Assembly: GCA_027031325.1 (NCBI GenBank)
Contig: JALVRI010000221.1
Location: 1-5,830 of the forward strand
Length of the DNA stretch: 5,830 nt
Direction of reading: 5' to 3'
Source of the DNA: Desulfobacteraceae bacterium
Lineage (GTDB): Bacteria; Desulfobacterota; Desulfobacteria; Desulfobacterales; Desulfosarcinaceae
A program made the translations under genes and the position numbers. Positions within the stretch are counted from its first letter, which is position 1; each line of letters begins with the position of its first letter. Below are positions 1-4,161 of the stretch, piece by piece. A model generated the notes under the pieces. It ran no database searches, was not told where the DNA came from, and saw nothing but the letters and a program-made list of their open reading frames with translations.

Positions 1-722
1 TTGGCGGTGATCACCGCGTCGGTTCCCACGTTGCAAAACAAGGCTATCTTGGCCTTGATGTCGTCCGGAAGATAGCGATCGGTACGGCACAGCAGGATAT
101 CGGGCTGAATGCCGATACTGCGAAGCTCTTTGACGCTGTGCTGGGTCGGCTTGGTTTTCAACTCGCCGGCCGTCCCTATGTAAGGCACCAGGGTAAGGTG
201 AATGTAGATCACGTTCTCCTTGCCGGCATCGGCCCGGAACTGGCGAATGGCCTCCAGAAAAGGAAGGCTCTCAATATCCCCGATGGTGCCTCCGATTTCA
301 ACGATGACGATGTCCACGTCCTTTGAAACCAGCCGGATACTATTTTTGATCTCGTCAGTAATATGGGGAATGACCTGGACCGTACCCCCGAGGTATTCTC
401 CCCTGCGTTCCTTGGTAATTACCGAGTGGTAGATTTTACCGGTAGTAAAGTTGTTGTCCTTGCCAAGACTTGCATGGGTGAAACGCTCGTAATGTCCCAG
501 GTCAAGGTCGGTTTCGGCGCCATCGTCGGTGACAAAGACTTCGCCGTGCTGGAAGGGATTCATGGTCCCGGGATCGACGTTAATGTAAGGGTCCAGCTTC
601 TGGATTGTGACGCTGAGGCCCCTGCTTTCCAGCAGGGCTCCGATTGCGGCCGATGCAAGCCCCTTGCCCAACGAAGAAAGTACGCCTCCGGTGATAAAAA
701 TGAACTTAGCGTCTTTACCCAT
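1..722 (-). CDS. pyrG: CTP synthase, N-terminal synthetase domain (3' end beyond window)
   Basis: CTP synthase makes CTP from UTP, ATP and glutamine in the cytoplasm, the last step of de novo pyrimidine nucleotide synthesis. The visible 240 residues are the N-terminal amidoligase domain and read without interruption. Seen directly: the P-loop GGVLSSLGKG (residues 12-21, Lys20), KLDPYINVDPGT (42-53), GEVFVTDDGAETDLDLGHYERF (60-81, with Asp74 at the Mg site), VEIGGTIGDIES (141-152, Glu142) and the UTP/CTP-binding stretch KTKPTQHSVKEL. The family is usually about 540 residues, so the C-terminal glutamine amidotransferase domain (Cys-His-Glu triad) must lie left of base 1. The ATG at 722 gives the standard family N-terminus, and AAGGA at 732-736 lies 9 nt upstream of it. 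The gene is the last of three minus-strand genes, 197 bp after the LolA-like gene. The family assignment is essentially certain; completeness cannot be judged. Confidence 0.98.
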   Translation of the reverse strand, partial: MGKDAKFIFITGGVLSSLGKGLASAAIGALLESRGLSVTIQKLDPYINVDPGTMNPFQHGEVFVTDDGAETDLDLGHYERFTHASLGKDNNFTTGKIYHSVITKERRGEYLGGTVQVIPHITDEIKNSIRLVSKDVDIVIVEIGGTIGDIESLPFLEAIRQFRADAGKENVIYIHLTLVPYIGTAGELKTKPTQHSVKELRSIGIQPDILLCRTDRYLPDDIKAKIALFCNVGTDAVITA

Positions 723-775
723 GAATCCTCTTCCTTGTCTATTGGTTCCAAACCTGTTTCGATTAAAAGAAAGCA

Positions 776-805
776 GTCATACTCTCCGGTTCCGCCGAGT
801 CGCAA
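776..805 (-). promoter_or_regulatory. weak candidate promoter for pyrG
   Basis: The 197-bp gap between the LolA-like gene and pyrG has a possible sigma-70 promoter reading towards pyrG. TTGCGA lies at 800-805 and TATGAC at 776-781, with an 18-bp spacer. Each hexamer matches the consensus at about four positions. The match is weak and pyrG may simply be read through from upstream. The same gap holds three copies of GGAACC on this strand (744-749, 788-793, 819-824). Otherwise I see no RNA gene or strong terminator in it. Confidence 0.2.
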
Positions 806-919
806 TACCGACCTCAATGGTTCCTTGCGTCCGTTCCAACTGCACCGGCCGTTATGGTTGTTGGCTGGGTTGATACCACAAAGCCGGTCGGCTGAAAAGC
901 CTGTTTGCCCGGGCCGGAT

Positions 920-1909
920 TCAATCCTTGAACTTTTTATGGAAAGCATCGATTGCCTGGTGCACTTCGTCCAGGTCGCTTTCGGCCTTGTTCTGATCCTC
1001 CTCCTTTTTTTCAACAACCCGGCGGCCGTAAATGCTTTCAAGATAATCCAGGTCGAAGAGGGCCTCGGCGAAATCCGCCTCCGGCAGCACTTCCAGCACC
1101 TCGATCCTGCGGACAAGGCGGCCCTTACGGTAAAATTCTATCTTGCCGGGATACCAGCAACGGCCTTCCTTTCTCCAGCCGCTGTAAGTTATCTCATAGC
1201 CGGGTACGCTCTGGCCCCGGCCGGAGAGGTCTTGCGATAGCGGGGGGAAGATCCAGCGCAGGGGCAAAAAGTTCTGCTTATCGATCCACAACTGGATCCT
1301 GGAAAACTCCGGGAAGCGGGCACCGATAACGTAAACCAGCCGGTGCTCCCAACGCCCCAGGCTGCTGAGATTGAAATCCACTCCCCTTTCGGCCAGTTTG
1401 CGTTGCAAAAGAAAACGCCGGCGGTAGAGCAAGGGCTCAAGATAGGCATCGCTCCGCTCCGGTTTCCAAGGCTGGATACCGCCACTTGTAATGCGTACCT
1501 GCTTGTCCCGGTTTACAATCTCTACACGGTTGACCCCTGTTATCCAGGCATCCCGTCGCAAACGGTCGGGGAAAATAAAACTGAGGGTCTCCTTCCATTG
1601 CAGGGGCCGGGTAGCCCCAGGGGCCCGCTCCTCGGAACCCGGCTCAAAAACGGCCCCGGCGTCGGCTTGCTCTCCAGGGCCAAGGCCCCCGCCCATTTGC
1701 CCGGGTAACAACCCAAGTTGAACCGGATTGTCTACAACCTGCTGAATCACCCGCAACCGTTTCGCGCCCGCCAGTGCATCGGCCATCAAAGCAATCAAGT
1801 GTGGTCCTTCAGGCACATGGGCAAGTCCGGGCAAAACCGCTCCGGGAAGCAGCCAACTTCCGATCCAAACCACCAGCACGACCCAAATCCTGCTTCTTCT
1901 GCCCGCCAC
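920..1909 (-). CDS. secreted LolA-like periplasmic protein of unknown function
   Basis: The 329-aa product has a clear signal peptide: a basic MAGRRSR start, a hydrophobic core at about 8-27 and a likely cleavage after LPGLA (residue 30). There is no lipobox Cys, so I expect a soluble periplasmic protein rather than a lipoprotein. The body resembles the LolA/LolB-type half-barrel seen in outer-membrane lipoprotein-sorting proteins. It shows alternating beta strands, IQLWIDKQNFLPLRWIFP at 205-222, then YEITYSGWRKEGRCWYPGKI at 238-257 and EFYRKGRLVRRIEVLE at 258-273. A Gly/Pro-rich, probably disordered insert (about 66-105) separates the first helix from the barrel, and the C-terminus (about 296-329) is a charged helix. 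It starts with GTG at 1909, supported by GGAG 6 nt upstream. It lies 123 bp after eno and 197 bp before pyrG. The fold assignment is pattern-based. A role in envelope lipid or lipoprotein handling is inference only, and the true function is unknown. Confidence 0.85.
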   Translation of the reverse strand: MAGRRSRIWVVLVVWIGSWLLPGAVLPGLAHVPEGPHLIALMADALAGAKRLRVIQQVVDNPVQLGLLPGQMGGGLGPGEQADAGAVFEPGSEERAPGATRPLQWKETLSFIFPDRLRRDAWITGVNRVEIVNRDKQVRITSGGIQPWKPERSDAYLEPLLYRRRFLLQRKLAERGVDFNLSSLGRWEHRLVYVIGARFPEFSRIQLWIDKQNFLPLRWIFPPLSQDLSGRGQSVPGYEITYSGWRKEGRCWYPGKIEFYRKGRLVRRIEVLEVLPEADFAEALFDLDYLESIYGRRVVEKKEEDQNKAESDLDEVHQAIDAFHKKFKD

Positions 1910-1915
1910 TGCAAA

Positions 1916-1942
1916 CTCCGCCGCCCCGGGGGCTGCCGGCGG
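1916..1942 (-). promoter_or_regulatory. GC-rich hairpin overlapping the Shine-Dalgarno of the LolA-like gene
   Basis: On the minus strand CCGCCG (1937-1942) can pair with CGGCGG (1918-1923) across a 13-nt loop. The Shine-Dalgarno GGAG occupies 1916-1919, six bases before the GTG start at 1909, so its first two bases lie in the stem. The hairpin could lower translation of the gene, but the region is very GC-rich and the pairing may be fortuitous. Confidence 0.3.
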
Positions 1943-2032
1943 CCGCCCGGGATTGATTTTGAGTCAAGACCCATCTGTCAGGGAGCAGATCGCCACCCCC
2001 GAAACTTCTCTAACAGCCTGCTAAAACCATCT

Positions 2033-3310
2033 TCAATGGGCGATAAAAATCTCTTCCGAAAATTTCGCCCCGCTTCCCAGCGACTCTTCGATGCGGATCA
2101 ATTGGTTGTACTTGGCTATGCGGTCGGTCCGGGACATGGAACCGGTCTTGATTTGTCCGCCGTTTACCGCCACCACCAAATCTGCGATGAAGGTATCCTC
2201 GGTTTCACCGGAACGATGGGAAATGACGGTGGTATAACCGGCCTGGCGAGCCATCTCGATGGTGTCCAGGGTTTCGGTGACAGTTCCGATCTGGTTGAGC
2301 TTGATCAGGATCGAGTTGGCTATACCCTGGTCGATACCCTTGGCAAAAATCTTCGGGTTGGTGACAAAGATATCGTCTCCGACTATCTGGATGGTATCTT
2401 CGAGGCGCTCGGTCATAACGGCCCACCCTTTCCAGTCCTGCTCTGCCAACCCGTCCTCTATGGAAACTATGGGGTACTTGTCTATCAACTGTTCATAGTA
2501 GTCCACCATCTGTTCCGCAGTCAGGCTGCGTTTTTCGGACTTTAGGTGGTAGCGCCCCTTGCTGTAGAACTCACTGGCGGCAGAGTCCAGGGCAAGCCCG
2601 ATATCCTTGCCGGGAGCATAGCCGGCGGCCTCGATTGCCTCTATGATCAGGGTAACAGCTTCCTCGTTTGAATCCAGATCCGGGGCAAAGCCGCCTTCAT
2701 CGCCCACCGCGGTGTTCAGGCCCCTGGATGACAGGATCTTCTTGAGGGCGTGAAAAGTCTCGGCCCCCATCTGAACTGCCTGGGCGATGGATTTCGCTCC
2801 AAAGGGAACTATCATGAATTCCTGGATATCGAGATTATTTCCGGCGTGGGCTCCTCCATTGACCACGTTCATCAGCGGCACAGGCAGGCTACGGGCATTG
2901 ATACCTCCCAGATACCGGTAAAGGGGCAGACCATAAGCCTGGGCGGCCGCACGGGCCGCCGCCATGGAGACACCCAGAATTGCGTTTGCTCCCAGCTTGG
3001 ATTTGTTGGCCGTCCCGTCCAACTCGATCATGGCCTTGTCCAGGGCCATCTGATCAGCAGCGTCCATCCCGATTATCGCCGTGGCGATGGTGGTATTGAC
3101 GTTTTTGACGGCCGTGGTCACCCCCTTGCCTCCATAGCGCTTGGCACGCTTGTTGCGGAGCTCCAAGGCCTCGCGGGATCCGGTGGAGGCACCGGAAGGT
3201 ACAGCAGCCCGGCCCACGGCGCCACAGGCCAGGGTGATGTCCACCTCTACCGTCGGGTTTCCCCGTGAATCAAGGATTTCCCTGCCTTTGACATCAATAA
3301 TTTCGGTCAT
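2033..3310 (-). CDS. eno: enolase (phosphopyruvate hydratase)
   Basis: Enolase interconverts 2-phosphoglycerate and phosphoenolpyruvate in glycolysis and gluconeogenesis in the cytoplasm; in some bacteria it also joins the RNA degradosome. The 425-residue length is normal for the family. The N-terminal capping domain begins EIIDVKGREILDSRGNPTVE and carries the mobile loop SGASTG (39-44). The TIM-like barrel holds the whole active site: His155 and Glu164 (GGAHAGNNLDIQEF), Glu205 (VGDEGGFAPDL), metal ligands Asp242, Glu285 (SIEDGLAEQDW) and Asp312 (VGDDIFVTN), catalytic Lys337 (LIKLNQIGTVTET), the signature SHRSGETEDT (364-373) and Lys388 (GQIKTGSMSR). The frame is open for 24 more codons upstream (to 3382), but the ATG at 3310 matches the family N-terminus and has a strong ribosome binding site. 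It is the first gene of the minus-strand block, with a divergent gene on its right. No residue needed for catalysis is missing. Confidence 0.99.
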   Translation of the reverse strand: MTEIIDVKGREILDSRGNPTVEVDITLACGAVGRAAVPSGASTGSREALELRNKRAKRYGGKGVTTAVKNVNTTIATAIIGMDAADQMALDKAMIELDGTANKSKLGANAILGVSMAAARAAAQAYGLPLYRYLGGINARSLPVPLMNVVNGGAHAGNNLDIQEFMIVPFGAKSIAQAVQMGAETFHALKKILSSRGLNTAVGDEGGFAPDLDSNEEAVTLIIEAIEAAGYAPGKDIGLALDSAASEFYSKGRYHLKSEKRSLTAEQMVDYYEQLIDKYPIVSIEDGLAEQDWKGWAVMTERLEDTIQIVGDDIFVTNPKIFAKGIDQGIANSILIKLNQIGTVTETLDTIEMARQAGYTTVISHRSGETEDTFIADLVVAVNGGQIKTGSMSRTDRIAKYNQLIRIEESLGSGAKFSEEIFIAH

Positions 3311-3320
3311 GATATTTTTA

Positions 3321-3328
3321 CCTCCCCC
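3321..3328 (-). promoter_or_regulatory. ribosome binding site fixing the eno start
   Basis: GGGGGAGG on the minus strand lies 10 nt before the ATG at 3310. It is the only good Shine-Dalgarno in this frame and supports the family-consistent start MTEIIDVKG over the longer in-frame start at 3382. Confidence 0.8.
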
Positions 3329-3349
3329 TGTATGTTGGTATAGCGCCAT

Positions 3350-3355
3350 ATTATC
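3350..3355 (-). promoter_or_regulatory. candidate -10 element for eno
   Basis: GATAAT on the minus strand (five of six bases of TATAAT) lies about 40 nt before the eno start, a sensible leader length. I find no convincing -35 hexamer at 16-18 bp upstream of it, so this is tentative. Confidence 0.25.
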
Positions 3356-3500
3356 ACCTGCTGAAATCGCCACGGAAGCCATCCTGCAAACAAGTGCACA
3401 CCAGGATCAGGCCGGAGCTGAGAGCCTCGTCAAACCGCCTGTCTTGCGCTGACCGGCTGTTTAAAGCGGTGGTGGTTTGTCCAGCAACTGGCCGAAACGC

Positions 3501-3528
3501 TTGACAATCATGGCGACCATGTTACTCT
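3501..3528 (+). promoter_or_regulatory. candidate sigma-70 promoter for the winged-helix gene
   Basis: A perfect TTGACA (3501-3506) is followed after 16 bp by TACTCT (3523-3528, four of six bases of TATAAT). The predicted leader to the ATG at 3615 is about 80 nt. The spacer contains the palindrome CATGG-CGA-CCATG (3509-3521), placed where an operator could block RNA polymerase. The rest of the 304-bp divergent region (3311-3614) shows no RNA gene. A CGCTCAAG direct repeat (3563-3570 and 3576-3583) lies in the leader. Confidence 0.45.
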
Positions 3529-3602
3529 TCTGGGTTAGGGCTGTCAAGTGACTCGGCAGTCCCGCTCAAGATTTTCGCTCAAGGTCCGATCAATAATAAT
3601 AT

Positions 3603-3606
3603 GGAG
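3603..3606 (+). promoter_or_regulatory. ribosome binding site of the winged-helix gene
   Basis: GGAG lies 8 nt before the ATG at 3615, a standard spacing, and supports that start. The ATG at 3601 is in another frame. Confidence 0.6.
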
Positions 3607-3614
3607 AATGTCGA

Positions 3615-4028
3615 ATGGGGAGAATCAACCTTTACCAGAGTGGTCATCTTTTTGTCGCCGCCATGCGTATCCTCGAATACCGCCACAAGGCTCCGCCTAC
3701 CGTGCAGCAGGTGGCTTCCATGCTTGGAATGGGGCCGGAACAGGCAGGCCGGATCTGCCGAAAGCTGGTGGAAACTGGAATCGTGCGTGAAATTGAAAGC
3801 GGCAGTCAAATACGCTTGTTGATTCAAGACCACCTGGAACTGGAAGGGTTGCCCAGAGAAACCGAAAATACAGGCCTGGACAAGGAATTGCAGAAATTCC
3901 AAGCCAAGCGCCGCCAGATGGATGCCAGGATAGAAACGATCAAGCAGGAACGCGAAAAGAAAAAGAAAGCCCTTTTTGCGGAAGTCGAAAAGAAACTCAA
4001 ACAGGACCTTTCAAACAAGCCTGAGTGA
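3615..4028 (+). CDS. small winged-helix protein with charged coiled-coil tail, unknown function
   Basis: The 137-aa cytoplasmic product has two visible parts. Residues about 10-70 look like a winged helix-turn-helix: an N-terminal helix (HLFVAAMRILEYR), a helix-turn-helix at about 29-57 (TVQQVASMLGMGPEQAGRIC, then RKLVETGIV) and a short wing ending RLLI. Residues about 85-131 form a Lys/Glu-rich amphipathic helix, likely a coiled coil, containing the run KQEREKKKKALFAEVEKKLK. The layout suggests a DNA-binding protein that dimerises through its tail, but I recognise no named family and no ligand site. There is no signal peptide or membrane segment. It is divergent from eno and lies 133 bp upstream of the pilin-like gene on the same strand. 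Autoregulation through the palindrome in its promoter, or control of the pilin gene, is possible but untested. It could also be a structural, non-regulatory winged-helix protein. Confidence 0.82.
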   Translation: MGRINLYQSGHLFVAAMRILEYRHKAPPTVQQVASMLGMGPEQAGRICRKLVETGIVREIESGSQIRLLIQDHLELEGLPRETENTGLDKELQKFQAKRRQMDARIETIKQEREKKKKALFAEVEKKLKQDLSNKPE

Positions 4029-4036
4029 CACCCACA

Positions 4037-4125
4037 GTCGACCGACCGCCAAGGCCCTTTGCCTCCACCACCAAAGAGATGAAGCCGGTTTGCAAGGGGC
4101 GACTGATTCAACGGCGGTCGGCGAT
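4037..4125 (+). repeat. nested inverted repeat between the winged-helix and pilin genes
   Basis: The outer arms TCGaCCGACCGCC (4038-4050) and GGCGGTCGGCGA (4113-4124) pair over 12 bp with one bulged A (4041); a G-T pair can add one more step at 4037/4125. Inside them GCCCTTTGC (4054-4062) and GCAAGGGGC (4092-4100) pair over 9 bp with one G-T wobble. The terminal loop is 29 nt. There is no T-run directly after the outer arm, so it is not a typical intrinsic terminator. It may be a leader RNA structure of the downstream pilin gene, a read-through-permissive terminator or a protein-binding site. I identify no known riboswitch class. Confidence 0.55.
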
Positions 4126-4151
4126 GGGGCCGGCCATGAGGTCAACTTTTT

Positions 4152-4155
4152 AGGA
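4152..4155 (+). promoter_or_regulatory. ribosome binding site of the pilin-like gene
   Basis: AGGA lies 6 nt before the ATG at 4162. This start gives a short, typical prepilin leader of 11 residues ending in Gly, so both signals agree. Confidence 0.65.
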
Positions 4156-4161
4156 TTGCTC

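Noticed and set aside
560..817. Minus-strand 85-codon frame overlapping the pyrG start
   Set aside because: It is out of frame with the clearly conserved CTP synthase N-terminus and shows no domain of its own.
880..902. Possible terminator after the LolA-like gene (GGCT-TTTC-AGCC and AGCC-GACC-GGCT stems)
   Set aside because: The stems are only 4 bp, mutually exclusive and without a following T-run.
363..995. Plus-strand open frame of 210 codons antisense to pyrG
   Set aside because: It lies over the conserved CTP synthase coding region and its translation shows no protein-like pattern.
1953..1967. tRNA-Leu-like anticodon arm TTGACTCAAAATCAA on the minus strand, with a possible CGGGGG/CCCCCG acceptor pairing around it
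   Set aside because: No GTTCRA T-arm and no proper D-arm can be drawn, the anticodon stem is only 4 bp and no CCA end follows. At most it is a remnant; coincidence is more likely.
1910..2032. Possible intrinsic terminator after eno
   Set aside because: I found no stem followed by a T-run on the minus strand. The GC-rich pairing near 1918-1942 lacks a T-tract and abuts the next gene's start signal.
1718..2545. Plus-strand open frame of 275 codons antisense to eno and the LolA-like gene
   Set aside because: It overlaps strongly supported minus-strand genes, has no recognisable domain and no good ribosome site. It is a shadow of GC-rich coding sequence.
3311..3382. 24-residue N-terminal extension of enolase from an upstream in-frame start
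   Set aside because: The family N-terminus begins at the ATG at 3310, which has a strong Shine-Dalgarno. The extension crosses that site and resembles no enolase.
4124..4153. Nine-codon upstream reading frame (MGPAMRSTF) before the pilin gene
   Set aside because: It has no Shine-Dalgarno at usual spacing and no feature of a leader peptide.
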